Positions 13,526 through 26,150 of a stretch of 64,000 bases of DNA are shown here, one piece after another. The stretch covers positions 20,020,472-20,084,471 of the forward strand of contig OY855914.1 in assembly GCA_963693305.1 (NCBI GenBank), in the 5' to 3' direction. The notes beneath the pieces were generated by a model. That model was given only the letters and a program-made list of their open reading frames with translations. It did no database searches and was not told the origin of the DNA. This DNA comes from Meandrina meandrites. Taxonomy: Eukaryota; Cnidaria; Anthozoa; Scleractinia; Meandrinidae. The stretch's first letter is position 1; each line of letters starts with the position of its first letter. The translations under genes were made by a program, and so were the position numbers.

Positions 13526-13703
13526 TAGGCCATCTCCGAGTTGCATTTTGCCTCAGATTCAAAACGAGTCTTCGTGCGAAACCATTCAAACAAAAAGAGG
13601 TTTGATTTGCATGAAAATGGACGTGAAGGTGGAAGGCATTTTCATATGAATGGCTTCGCACGTAGATTCGTTTTCAAACGGAGGCAAAAAGTAACTCGAT
13701 CCT
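13526..13703. mobile_element. Nested MITE 2 (GGCCATCTCCGAGTT type)
   Basis: Inverted ends GGCCATCTCCGAGTTGCATT and GGCAAAAAGTAACTCGATCC, with inner complementary blocks (AAAACGAGTCTTCGTGCGAA against TTCGCACGTAGATTCGTTTT). I recall this end sequence as a frequent coral MITE. It directly adjoins nested MITE 1. Confidence 0.65.
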
Positions 13704-15281
13704 TTTACTCTGCGCCAGGAATCGAGACCTCTTTCCGCCTCCAACACCGCAAGTTCGCGATTCACGGACTCATTGTCAAATTTGACAAGTCTGATTGGCT
13801 TAAAGATACAGAACGAGAACTCTGTGCATGTTCATGCTAATGCTCAGAAATTGGGAACGGTCAGAGTTGTAGATCCCTGGTGGTCGCGGGCTCTGGGGAC
13901 GAGAATGATCAATTCAAGAATTCAGATACAGTAACTTTGTTGACACAAAGAAAAAGCGATCGACTTGGAGCAAATCTAACACTTCTCGGTACCAAGACAA
14001 GTGAAAGTCCTGACACGAAATCCTGAGACTTCTGCTTTCGTGGCTAGAATTTTCTTTTTACGGTTAACATTTTTTTTTTCGGCCAACGACTGTTACGCCT
14101 GAGGCCTACGGATAACCTCATGAAGACCTACTACTTGAAGTTTCGTTTTGATATGATACTTTCAGGATTTTTTTCGACATTTATTGGGGGAAATTGTCAA
14201 TAACTTTTTATTGACAATTAGTCAGGTACCTCATCAGACGTTGTAAGGATGAGCTGAGAGACCTTTGAAAAAGTAGACAACTTGCTTGCTTTTAATTGAA
14301 TTAGGGTGGAACCAACAACATTGCAAACAAAGCAAACACTGTGTTACCGGCCGTAGCGTGGGAAATGAAAATAATCACTCACAGCGAAACTGAAACGCTT
14401 TAACATAGTCTGAAAGGCATCTTTTCTCAGGTAGGGAACGTTTCTTTGCCTTGTAAAATAATTTTTAAGAAAAAAAGTTTTCGGGAATTACAGAGATAAA
14501 TATAGCAAAATGTCGCTTTCGGAGGTAATTTGCATATTGACATTTATCGCTGTTTCTTTTGAAAATCCTGCAACAGCGGTAGATTTTTTCCTCAAACGAC
14601 GGCTAAATCGACAAGTATTATTTATTTGCATACCACAGTGTGGTGTTTAGTGGTAATGATCGTATCTATAGGCGTTCCCTGTAAAGAAATCAGACCGTCG
14701 TTATCTTTGGTTTTAATCAAAATGGCGAAAATTTGGGAAAATCTTGCTGCTCTGTACGGCGCGAAGTGCAGAGTGCCCACAAATTTTATTCGATAGGTTT
14801 CTAGACTGGTATTAGTACTTTGGAGATACAATAGACTTGACTTCTGATCAGGTCCCACATTCGAGAAAATCGCTTTCAACTACAGGTATGTTACGTGTCA
14901 CGCATTCCTGAGTCCGTTAGGAAGTGTTTTTGAAAATTCATAACTCAGTCCAAATGTTATAGAATACAATTGTTTAACCGTTAAAGTATAGAAGAAACAT
15001 AAAACCTTGATATATAAAATATTAAGCTTGTTCGGTTAAGGAAATGCGATTTGGCAGCGACCGACATTTAATGCTAAATTATGGAGTCTTCAAATGCAAA
15101 TTGGGTGGTTTTGAGGTTGCAGTGAAAACTGCCTCGCAAAAAATAAAAATAAAAGATTTGGTCCAAATAAATGTGATATTTGTTCATGGGATATAATGGT
15201 CGACTTTCACTGAAAATATTAGAGAAATCGGTGAAGGTCCAAAATTTGCCTTATCCGCTGTTACGCGGACAGCCTCTTAAA

Positions 15282-15748
15282 GGCAGAAAATCTAAAACGA
15301 TACGATTTTTACGCACACCAAGATCTTCATTTTGGCCACTTTGTAGAATTTTTCGATGAAAAATGAAAAAAATAAACCAAGAGGGTTGAATTGAGGAAAG
15401 GAAGGAAAAGGAAGGAAAAAGTATAGTTCTGGGGAGACACTGAAATCCCTTTAAATTGTTTAATTTAAAAAATATTTGTCATATTGAGAAACGGTTTTCA
15501 GTATATTGTCCTCCTAGTTGTGCTCTATTATTCAATGTAGGTAGAGTATGAAATTACAAACTTCATATATCACGTGTTTGTTACGTCATTAATTATGACG
15601 TCATAATTTGATACTTTGTCATTTTTTTTTACTACTAAAATGTTGAGGTTAGCAATCCAAGGATACAGGGTAAGTTTGGCGAAAAACGAAGCAAAATTAG
15701 TGTACTTGGAGCTGTTTAGCGCTTGGAGGGGGTTAAATCCCGAGTGTG
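15282..15748. other. Intergenic stretch, no gene recognised
   Basis: AT-rich, with purine-rich GGAAGGAAAAGGAAGG near 15400 and TGACGTCA near 15596. Nothing else can be supported. Confidence 0.35.
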
Positions 15749-16195
15749 AAACATCCTCGGAGACCCAGGGGCAGTTAGTGGGGCGAGGGAAAGTCGGAGC
15801 GGTCGAAAAAAATATTCGGCGAAAAGAAGTCAAGAACGAAAAGAGGAGCCCGTGGGGACACTGTTTTACCGGATCAGTTCCAAACGGACCAAGTCGTTCT
15901 GGCTTCTGATTGGTGCCAGAAAACCTTTGTTATTTTGTGCCCAATCAGAGAGCAGCAAGACCAAGAGTAGTTTCGTGTGTTCTTACACGGATGGATACAA
16001 GTAGGCCAGTTGCTCGCCACGTTTGTATTTGCTCGAGGAGAAAACTTCCAATCACAGGACAAGATGCAGAGCAAATCGTGCGGCATATCCACGAAAAGCC
16101 TCACCGGAAATACGCTGGATCTTCGTAGGTATTGTAAGAGTCACGTAGATTGCAAGTTTTAATGCACTCACTGATCCACTGATGTCGAGAGGCTT
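15749..16195 (+). repeat. Dispersed repeat, promoter-like, copy 1
   Basis: About 445 bp shared, inverted, with 28815-29252. It contains two CCAATCAG-type boxes in opposite orientations (CTGATTGG near 15906, CCAATCAG near 15942) and then an ATG (15991) opening a 45-codon frame up to an AG|GTATTG donor-like site. This looks like the 5' end (promoter plus first exon) of a multicopy gene or transposon. Downstream exons were not recognised. Confidence 0.5.
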
Positions 16196-17223
16196 TTCTT
16201 TGGATGAAATAAATATTGTTTTTCGAAATTTCCGACTGAAACATTTCTTTCGAGTTTTTTACGATGAGTAATATTAGTCTGAAAGAACGTTCCTGACCGT
16301 CGGGTCTGATCGTTTGCTTTTGTTGACATAAATAGAAAAAGAAACTTCATGTTGAGTAGTGCAATTATAAATCAAAAAATTGGTCTGCAGCAGGTCTTAT
16401 ATGTGTAGTGTGCAACACTTGTCGTTATACAGTGGAAATCATATTGAAAAGAAAGTGTTCAGTCGCCAAAAAAGAAAAAAAAAATTCTAATAAAGCCTAA
16501 CCACCATAACAGTATGCGCTGGTAGACATACATATACGAAAAGAAGAAAGTATTCTGTATCTTTCTAGGTGATCTGTATTGCAGTAAAATTTTGCATACA
16601 AGAACCTTACAGATTAAATAACCTGTAGCCTGAAATGTACCGTTTTGACACTCATTTTAAAAAGAACCAAATCACCCTGAAATTTGGAAGAGATTCCTGC
16701 TTGGTAGGCAAGTAGGAATTTGACTCGTGAAACACACCTCTTTTTGTTTAAATCCTGTAGTATTTTCGAAGTATTTCATGAACCTGCCTGAGATGTAGTA
16801 CACTTTACACCAAACCTAATCAGTAATGTTGAATACATTTGTATTTAAAATTCAATGACCTGTACCACTCTTTTGCTTCTTTTGCCCTGTGCATCAACTA
16901 CTGTAGTACTTTAGTGGACACCAAATCATTGGATTATGGTTTTTGGCCACTCTGCAGCTAACTGGTTACTCAAACCGGGATGTTATGTGCTGCCCACGAC
17001 CTCCAAGCTCATTTTATGCGAATTAAAAGATATTTTACTACAGATTTTGTTGATACAATAAATCAGCTTTGTGTCCACGTAGAAAAAGGGAAATAACAAA
17101 TATACATGGGCATATTCTTACCTCAAATGCTGCTCTCAATGCATATGTGTAATGACAGCCCTGCTTGCTATTAAGTAAGAGATAAATACAGAGAACGGAG
17201 GCATTAATCCATATACATCCCGA

Positions 17224-17257
<34 letters not shown>

Positions 17258-18230
17258 GCCTCACTTATTTTAATGCCTGACTTATTTTATGATATTATTC
17301 ATGAGGGATCATTATATAAAGCCCGTTTCCAAGAGGACAAAAGCCGTCTAATTAGTAGTACATCGGCTCCGAGCGTAAACAATGTAGTCTTTGTTTTTTT
17401 TTTTTTATTGTTGCCATTGTGTGGTTTTCTCAGAATAGCCCGATCGTGCATTTCCACGGATTTTGCGATTTATTGTGATTGCAACCTTATTTGAATAACA
17501 CAAGCTTGTTTTGATGGTTTGTTTTGCACTGTGTGTTGTTCGCAAGGTGCGGTTTAGCGTGTTTTGTACAGCGTCTAATGGTAGTAGTAAACGTACGAAG
17601 TTGAATCCTCGACAGGAACGGCTAAAAAACATTATGAAGAGTTGAACCAAGGACAGGAACATGGGCTGCTCGGAACACCAGATAAGTTGTAAGGAAACGT
17701 TTAGGATTCTCAATTTTTTAAGAATGAGATGCACGTTGTTGTTGAACTCAAGAGGAAGGAATTTTTAACAGAGGCAGTGTGCAGCGACAATTAAATTTGA
17801 GAACGGCATGACGGAAATTCAACCGAACTTAGCTAATCTTTTATAATTCCATTGACATGAATTTCATATTTCCAAAATGAATTTAGAAATGGAAGAAGGC
17901 TTTGTTATTTCAAAGACTTACTGCCACTGCTATATAGCTTAAAGTATTTCGTATCAGGTTGCAGTAAAATTTTTATGTTGGAATTGCAGTGTTTAATTTG
18001 TCCAGAGAGTTTTATTTTGTCAGGAATAGATCAATCGGAACCTAGAATATTAGAATGCTAATGAGAGGTTTTATAAATTATGCAGATAAAAGCCCTCGCA
18101 TTTATCTGTATAAATCCCTGAAACGAGGGATTTTTACAGATAAGTCCCTCAAACGAGGGATTTATACAGATAAATCCCTCATTAATATTCATAAATTCAT
18201 TCATCAGCCCCGCTCCTCCCTGCTACATTA
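16196..18230. other. Intergenic stretch with small palindromes
   Basis: No gene recognised. It contains the hairpin at 17198-17262 and, at 18090-18175, three spaced copies of a unit of about 30 bp around AGATAAATCCCT and ACGAGGGATTT. Confidence 0.4.
17198..17262. repeat. Perfect 23-bp-arm hairpin
   Basis: The left arm (17198-17220, GAGGCATTAATCC...) and right arm (17240-17262, ...GGATTAATGCCTC) are exact complements around a 19-base GC-rich loop that itself contains GGGCC/GGCCC. Confidence 0.85.
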
Positions 18231-18595
18231 GGGACCTTACAAAGCCACGACGGCGACGCTGACGACAACGGCGACTGAAAAATGAATTTATATTTTAGTT
18301 AACACTTTTGCAGCTATCCTAATTTATTTAGTGCGTCATTTTTGTCAGAACTAATCTCTAGCTGAATATGTAAGCGCATTATTAAATTCAAACTTAAAAC
18401 AAGAAAAATTCGTTGTCGTGTTTCACGTTCTCCAGACTACGCAAAATTTGGCCATTTCACGTCGTTGATTTGCAGAGGGCGACGGAGAAATGTACCAAGA
18501 TGGATAACGCACGTGCTAAGCTATTGTACTGTTCATTAAGCCTTTTGTTTGGTGACGTTCTCGTTGCAGTCGCCGTCGTGGTTTCGTAAGGTCCC
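18231..18595. mobile_element. MITE with GGGACCTTAC ends, TA-flanked
   Basis: The terminal inverted repeats GGGACCTTACAAAGCCACGA and TCGTGGTTTCGTAAGGTCCC extend over about 45 bp through GACGGCGAC-rich sequence. TA borders both sides. Length 365 bp, no coding capacity. Confidence 0.8.
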
Positions 18596-19059
18596 TATTA
18601 TCAAGCCCTCCCCGGACTTTCAGTTAGTTAATATTCAAGAGGGTTGTAAGTTAAATAAAGGTTGTTGAATAACAAAAGAAAATGTGTCAGTCATGAAATA
18701 AGTCCTAATAAAATAGTTAGTTTATATGCTTTGCTGTATGCTCCTGTAACCCATATACCTGATTACTGTTAATTGATTACCATCTTGAGGAATATATTGC
18801 TTGTAAATTTGCACAGCCTGGGGGTAGGGTTTAAGACTACATCAGCTGTCACTTTGACAGCATAAAGTTTCAAAGGTTTAAACTGGGCACTGACCAATCA
18901 CTCTTGCTTGGAGTTGGACAAAGGATGGAGAAAAATTGTAAGACAAAGAAGTCTTTATTAAAATGCACTTCCCTGCAGGCTATATCAATCGCAATGTATC
19001 TGGAATAGTAACTGGTAGGGTCATAGGTTCATTGCATGTTGGGAGATGAGAATAAATTA

Positions 19060-19670
19060 ATAAAGTTTAAGGAGGCTCACAACGGTTTCCGGCAATTTCA
19101 AGCTCTTAAACTTTGATGGGTCAGTACTACAAATCTTTATCAGTTGCTGCAACAATAATGATATCAAACAAATGTCCAATCATTGCTAAATAAGGGAACT
19201 GGTCAAAACTACTATACAAGCTCAGGACCCACCAGAATAAGTGGAGATAATGGCGTCCTCTTATAGCCCCCCACCCCCTTGAGGAGACCCATAGTATCTA
19301 TTTTGCCCCCCCCCCCCTCCCCCTTGTAGAGACCCATGGTATCTGCTGTGACCCAACTACCCCCTGGTAGAGACCCCTGGTCTCGCCTGTAGCCCCCCTC
19401 CCCCCGATAGAGACCCATGGTCTCTTCTGTAGCCCCCCCCACCCCTGATAGAGGCCCGTGGTCTCTTCTGTAGCCCCCCCCCCCCCCCCCCCCCCACCCG
19501 TAGACAACCATGGTATCTGCTGTGAGCCAACCACCCCCTGGCAGAGATCCATGGTCTCGTTTGTAGCCCCCCCCCCCCCCCCCCCTGATAGAGACCCATG
19601 GTCTCGTCTGTAGCTCCCCCCTCCCTCCCTTGATTCTTCATAATTATACAAATCAAATTATACAGTTTGA
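19060..19670 (-). repeat. Dispersed repeat with internal G/C-rich minisatellite, copy 1
   Basis: 19240-19620 holds irregular 40-60 bp units, each with GAGACCCATGG plus TCTC or TATC, and long C-runs. The left flank (19070-19240) is shared, inverted, with 27240-27370. The same core recurs in 26195-26755, so the minisatellite travels inside a dispersed element. Long glycine-rich open frames here are artefacts. Confidence 0.75.
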
Positions 19671-20640
19671 AGCCTTACCTGGTGTCCTTTATTTGTCTTT
19701 TTAGTGCCTTAGAGTTCAGACCGTTGAGGCTGAGATTTACCACAACTTTAGAACATTCTAAGAACATACCCCAGCAAACCTGAGAGTCGGAGAACATGTT
19801 TATTTTGCCCATTTGTTTTAATTTCGTGTTAAATGAGCAGTATAAATAAATGCAAAACTGTGGTCTCACAGTACAACTAAATGGTTAAAAGAAAATACCT
19901 TGAAATTACCATGATTATTGTTTTCTTATTGCATGATACATAATTTATGTTGAACATCTCAGTTTGTAGCACATCTTATACCCCCTTCACACCAAAACTT
20001 ACACATATTTAAATGTTGTTTAGTTAAACACGGTTTAAAATTGTTCTCTTTGTGGAAGTCGCTGACTGATGTTTATCGACTTCACATTTAGCACAGTGAA
20101 AGCACAAGTTAGAGCATACTTGAACCCTATGTAAAATTTAGTCTGTCAGTTGTCTGTTGCTGATTTTCATTTTCTTAAACCTGGTTTAACTATAGCTAAA
20201 CATGTTTTGTTGGTGTGAATCAGGTATTAGACTCATAACATGTAACTGCAGTAATAACGTCTTTTAATAGTCGTCTTAACGTACCTGCCCTAGCAAATTT
20301 GGTGCATTTTTGACCATATTAAAGACAGGGATATTTTCACTCAAAATTCTTCAAATCTTCCACACATAGTCATTGTTAACTGATAAACACATTGCCAATA
20401 TTTTTTTAACACCACGACTGCTCAATATGTTAATAATTAACTTTATTATTAACAGCTTATCTTTAACATTTTTAAGTTTTTCCAGCAGCCATTTAGTTGT
20501 TGAACAATAATGCAACTTTATTATGATTCCTCATCAAACAACACAAAAATCTGTGGTTGGGTTCTCGGATATAAAAAATTGTAAAAAAGATATCAGTAAT
20601 TATTTACATTTTGTAATTACCTTTAATATCTGTAGACTGC
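19671..20640. other. Intergenic stretch, no gene recognised
   Basis: AT-rich, short frames only. Confidence 0.35.
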
Positions 20641-22877
20641 AAAACAGCCGTATTTTTTTCGAACGCGTTCGAGCAGTCTTCGAATCGAGAGGTCTGCAAC
20701 CAATGTCCCTAGGTTATGTCGTCAAAGAAAAAAGGCAAAGTTCCTGTCCCTTTAAGTGCATAGAGAGCACCAAAACGAAAAAGAATAAAAGAATTTGACA
20801 AAGACTTGGACGAAGTGTCAGCCGCCAGCGACAAAGGGTCATATTTTGATCAGGAGATGCTGCTGGCACCTTAGTCTCCTTCGCAGCCGTTTTTAGTGTC
20901 GTCACTACTGGCACCTAGCCTGTTTCAAATGTTCGGTTAGTCCCCGGCGGGGAGCAGCGCCAAAAACGGTGCGTCGCTGTTCGTCACGCTAATTCCGAAT
21001 TTCACGGTGCTCCTCAACTCACCTAACGCCTGGCACTACAAGATAGATCAATACTTTATTACATACGTACATGCTTTGTCTAATATTAAGTATTATTACA
21101 GTAAAAGTATCGCCTAAAGATTGACAAACGCACTATTGTTTTGACAAAAAAATATACCCAGATGCTCTCATTTTACAAGCATGGTTTCGTTGATCGTTTC
21201 TCCGCTTACGGGAATGAAGATAACCTCATTGATATCAGGATTAGTTCTTCGTTTGAAGCTAGCTTCCTTTATGTTGCTCGCGACCGCGATTGCCATGGAA
21301 CTGTTTATACTTGTGACCGATGGAGACCGCTTTGATACGAATTCTCTTTGTTTTTAAAGTAAAATGAGCCTTCAATTCATCGATCAACGTGCAATCATTT
21401 TCACACGCCTTGTGTAATTAAACCGGAAAAACGCCCCATCTCAAATTTCGAGGAGTGTGGCACACATTTAGTTCGTTTTTTAAAAAAGTTTTAAACCTTT
21501 TTCGCTGAAATTTGGCAAGAACGTTGCCCGATAATTGGGCAACAAAACTGTTCAGGGATTTTTCTTTTGTTCCTCTTTCAAAAGTTACTTGGCCAGCCGA
21601 GTCGCATCATCTACATAAATTGCAGTAGGATATGGTTCCAGCAATGGGATCTCTGCGGGCTAGGTGGGAGGCTTTGCTACCTTTGGGAATGCACCGGGCC
21701 CAGCCTTCGGTACTACTGTAGCCGTTGGCGGCGTGAAAAGAAGAAAAGATTGTTGCTGGACGAACAGTTCGCTTGAAGGCCGTCGATACCGTCCCATTCG
21801 TAATTTGAGGCAAGATGTTTTTGGCTGTTCCATTTGTACAAGATGCGTCGTGGTCCCTTGAGAAATCTTGTGAATTGCAAAAAAATATCTTTGTCTGGAA
21901 ACCGTGTGGACACTTTTTATCCTAGCTATATTCTTTACAAAAATATAGTGAAGGTTGAGCGAGCTGGGATTTTTAAACAAATGGATGAGGGTTGCAATGA
22001 CGGCTTCCGGTTTCAGCAGGCCAGTGCAAGAAAATAATTTAGGCCAAGTGTAATTTTTATGCTATGAGCTAATTTTCGAAATGATCGCTAGATTACGAAA
22101 ATACAGTACATACAGTACATTCCCAAACCTATTGAAATAAAATTAGCTCAACCATTCAACGACTTAGTCTCCGTCGCAGGCTGCAAAAGAGACTATCAAC
22201 GACTTCACCCGTGTCACGTACACCGCAAAGCTCACGCGCGCGAATGTCCTGTACTGATTTCAGCCTTTAGCTGACGACAGGTACTCAAAATTGTCTGTAT
22301 GTTCGAATGTTGTCAGCGTAAAATTGTGCACAATAGAGTTTACACCTGCGAACATGCTCCCAAGTGGTTTAGGGTAAAAAATGAACTGAATCAGCAGAAT
22401 CAGCGAGTGCAGTGAGCCGAGTACAGACCATATGAAGAGCCGGTTAATTTGACACCTCGTGTATACAGTTCCGTATGGGGTTACGCTGTCAAGTCCAGTT
22501 TCCTGAAAGTTTCTTTCGATTTGATGTCTCTGGATGAGTTTGTACAATATGCGAGCCATGTAAGTCATGCGAGCCAGAAATCTCTTATCCCAATAAAAAG
22601 GTTCACCACAAGCTACTAAACTAATTGTAGGCTAACCAGGCTTGCTGATGTGTTACTTGGGCTAACCGGAATGGCTCACATGACTCCCTGGCTTGGACTT
22701 TGTCAAGACCCGTCAAGAAAATGCCTACACTGGGAAGAAGAGATTGTCTCTCTTGTTTCTTGTACAGAGAAATGGAACAGGAGATAACTACCAGAGCAAT
22801 TCTTCGCTCTGCTTGGAAAAGTCTCCAAGAAAAGGCAAATCATCCCATCCCTACGGTCGAAAGCCGAGCGGGCAAGG
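20641..22877. other. Intergenic stretch with repeat-like segments
   Basis: 20641-20945 (GACTGCAAAACAGCCGTATT ... CTAGCCTGTTTCAAATG) has the look of a short dispersed element. The frames near 21600-21900 and 22260-22568 have no recognisable content. Confidence 0.35.
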
Positions 22878-23355
22878 AGACATTGGGGTTTGCGGTATTG
22901 CGGTATTGGCCAATTTTTCATGCGGTATTTCGGTAATTTTAATCTTGAATTGCGGTATTACGGTATTCTCCAAACCTGCGGGATCGGGACGCGTTTTCTT
23001 GGCGTTTTGGTCGACGATATTTGGTATAAAAAACGTATCCTTCACCTTTTTCCAACCATTTTTAGCTGTTTCTGGTCGTTTCGTAAGCAACCTAAAACAG
23101 CTTTATTTTATCGCACATTTTAATGAACAATTTGACTGTTTTAACGACCAGTTTAAAGCCTTGTTATTGTTTCCTGGCTTTTCCTCGGTCCCACCGCTCG
23201 TTATTGCCTCTAATTTTACCCTCTTGTCAACAAATTCGTCAGCTATACAGGCTTACTATGAAATTGCGGTATTTTCCGGATATTTTTGCGGTATTGCGAT
23301 ATTTGCCGCTATTATTTGCGGTAATGCGGTGTTTAGCAACCCCCAATGTCCCCCT
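22878..23355. mobile_element. Repeat element with GCGGTATT-rich termini
   Basis: Both ends are rich in GCGGTATT units (22890-22975 and 23265-23330). The outermost bases are inverted (GACATTGGGGTT and AACCCCCAATGTC). It lies within an otherwise continuous open frame (22693-23550), showing that this frame is not a gene. Confidence 0.55.
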
Positions 23356-26150
23356 CGGCAAGCTCTGGGCCTCTGCCAGAACAACACAGCTTCAACTTCT
23401 CCATCGAACACAAGGCCACAGATTTCAGCTTTAGCTGATAAATTCCTCTTTGGAGGCGATATTTATGTGCGATCGTGTGCCAGTAAAAGCACCACGAAAG
23501 GCGAATTGTCCACTTTCTTAAAAGCCGTTCGCTTCTCGTTTCCGGTTTAGCAGCAGACCACGGCCGAACGACTTTTATCACTTGCAGCGTGCCAAATTTA
23601 CAGGAAGAATTTTCCTCCTGTGGTTTTATCCAATCAGAAACAGGACAGCACGTCAATCAAACCAGACCCTTGCCAGATCAATCTAAAAGGTGAATCTTTC
23701 TGTTTACTGTTTTCAAATATATTCGTTCAATCAGGCAAACTAGAAATTAACGGAAAGGAAGTATTAAAGGAGGCCTTTCTCTCGGCGCTAACGGCGCCTA
23801 CAATAGTCGACAGTAGTGCGGGGTCGGGAAACTTGACCTTCCTAGCCTGTGAAGTCGCTCCATACGTTTTCGACTTTTTCCAGCGGAGCGATGAGAGGCG
23901 GCTGTGTTCGCAGACTAAAAGACAAGAGGTGCTGTCCGCTTGCTTGATTGCTGTGCCACTGGTCCTGACTGGTCACCCTTATGTCATGGCTATGGGACCA
24001 AACTGCTTCAGTTCCAGCAAACTTTGTTAAGTATTTTTGGTAGAGAACTCAGGGAAAATCTCAAGGATCCGGAAACAAAACACGGTGTTGTTGTTGTTGC
24101 TGCTGCGCATATATATGGCATATATGGCGTATATATGGTATATATGGCATTTGGAAATTGGAAAGGAAATCAATAAGCTTCTATTGAAGGACAATTAAAT
24201 AAAGCGTGATACTTGAAGAAACAGATCCGTGTGCATTGAAAAAACCTGTCCTCTTTGTTGTTACTTTTATCGCACCTTCAATTTGCTTGTGTCGTTCGTC
24301 AAGCGGAGTCGAGCGCCTTTACACTGTCACAACGAGTAGTAGCCTGCGAACGCAAACGTATTTCCGGCGTTACCAGGCTAAGCGAGTAGAGGCTTGAAAA
24401 CTTTCTTCGATGGCGTTTCGTTACGCTCTGAACAATTTTAAAGTAAGCGGAGTAACTGCAGAATACGCCGCCACATCGAGTCCGTTACTGAAAAGGGATG
24501 GCTACGCGGTATGCCTTACGCAGAAAGAATTAAATTCAAGATAGCGAATAATCTTATTCAAGTAGCTGGCTACGCGGTACACGGTACGCAGAAAAAATTA
24601 AATTCAAGATGGCGAGGTATCTTCTTTGATGAATGTTTTTAAAAGCGTGTGCTTTTCGTCTTAATCTACCGATTAGTTTTATACTTATTGCTTTTTGTCA
24701 AGTTTTTAGAACAAGAAATTTTATAGAGCTTTTTCTCACCACATAACTAGCACATTACATTGCGATGCCATTTTGAAATTATTTCTAAATAAATTAACTT
24801 GGATTAGTTTCTGCGTACCACGTAGCCAGCTACGTGGAATTTATTGTCTGCAGTTAAATAAGCAAACAATTTTCAATTTCACGCCCGTGCCGCTTCGAAC
24901 ACATCTCCGAACGGAAGCTCCATATTTTAAGTTTTTGTCTGGTGCGAACTGGAAAATAATCTTTGTATTTAAAGGCAGGGTTATCTACTAGCACACCACA
25001 TTATCAAATCGAGGAGCGCCGGTTACTGACATTACTAGCCTGTTCCAGGCTCTCGGTAGTTGGGGGCGAGCGAAAAAAGCGGGCATACACCACGTATGTA
25101 GAGTCAGCCGCCCGAAGGGCTCTCAGAAACACATCAAAAAGACGACTTTTGAGCTTGGGAAGCCTATGGGTTCAAATATACCGACATTTTGGCATTGCTG
25201 CCTTCATCAGGGAAAGCAAAAAATGTTTTTGCTTATCTTGATGAAGGCAGCAATACCGAAACGCGGGGATATTTGAACCCAAACTTTTTAGCGTCTAAAA
25301 ATAATTTCATCGTGCTCAGTGAGCTCGACTTGTAGGCAAGTCTGATTGTCCTGTATGAATTGCTTCCAACTTTCAACTTTTCGGCAACTTATGAGATTTT
25401 TGGCAACTTTTACGATTTTCGGCAACTTTTAATATTCTTGGCAACTTTTGATTTTTTTTAGCATTTTTTGAATTATTTTTTATTTTTTTCGCAACATTTA
25501 TTAGCTTTTAAAAGAAAAGTCAACATGATTCAACTGGTTTATACTACTGTGTGAGTGTGTACACTCCAGGACTGGCCAATCCTGATTACAAATCCCAGCT
25601 TGGTTTTGCACGCCTATCCATGAGGCCAGCGGTATCACATGACAGATTCGTTCCCAGTCCCAACTAATTTGTTCTTCAAAGGTGATGAAAGACTTGGGGA
25701 GACTGGGTAGAAGTGATGTGAAGGTTGCGGAGCAGGCTGGGAAGGGCAAAAGAAAAGATTTTCGTGCGGCCTTCCCTTGATGCAATGCGTTCTAGTCAAA
25801 ACCGCCGCAGGAGCGACTGGGAATGAGTCTGATCACATGACACGTTTTTCAAGATGGCGGAGAACACTGTCAGTGATTTAGATTCCAGCTGTGTGGTAAC
25901 AAAAGAAAATGTGAATAAAACGTGCTTATGTTCTGCATGATCTAAGCCGCAATAAACCAACTTCAAGTGCAAATAAGTGAAATAAATAGCAACTTTTCGG
26001 CAACTTTTTCGAAATTCAGCAATTTTTCGGCAACTTTAACAATAAAATAGCAACTTTTTAGCAACTTTTAGGCACTTTTATTGGCAACTTTTTGGGAATT
26101 TATCGGCAACTTGTGGCTAAGCCTACCTATGACCCCTTGAAAACCTCCCC
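23356..26150. other. Intergenic stretch with low-order repeats
   Basis: It contains two copies of GGCTACGCGGTA...TACGCAGAAA (about 24500-24615), an imperfect inverted pair around 25150-25285 (GGTTCAAATAT...CCTTCATCA), and dispersed GGCAACTTTT units (25370-25470 and 25985-26110). No gene recognised; the frame at 23620-24030 has no known motif. Confidence 0.4.

Larger units (their letters stand above)
11192..15281. mobile_element. Giant palindrome / foldback element, about 4.1 kb
   Basis: The sequence from 11192 rightwards is repeated inverted from 15281 leftwards over about 1.9-2.1 kb, up to a centre near 13110-13130. The ends read TTTAAGAGGCTGTCCGCG and its complement. Pairs of identical phantom frames in opposite orientation (11587-11844 + and 14622-14879 -) confirm the symmetry. 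Arm identity is high by eye. The right arm carries about 0.4 kb of extra nested MITEs, and the left arm about 0.1 kb extra with a G-run near 12355. No coding capacity is apparent. Confidence 0.85.

Noticed and set aside
19212..19656. Glycine-rich protein frames on the minus strand
   Set aside because: They follow from C-runs and the minisatellite units, and change frame between overlapping versions.
22693..23550. 285-codon plus-strand frame, the longest outside the receptor genes
   Set aside because: It runs straight through an inserted repeat element with GCGGTATT ends and has no recognisable domain or codon pattern.
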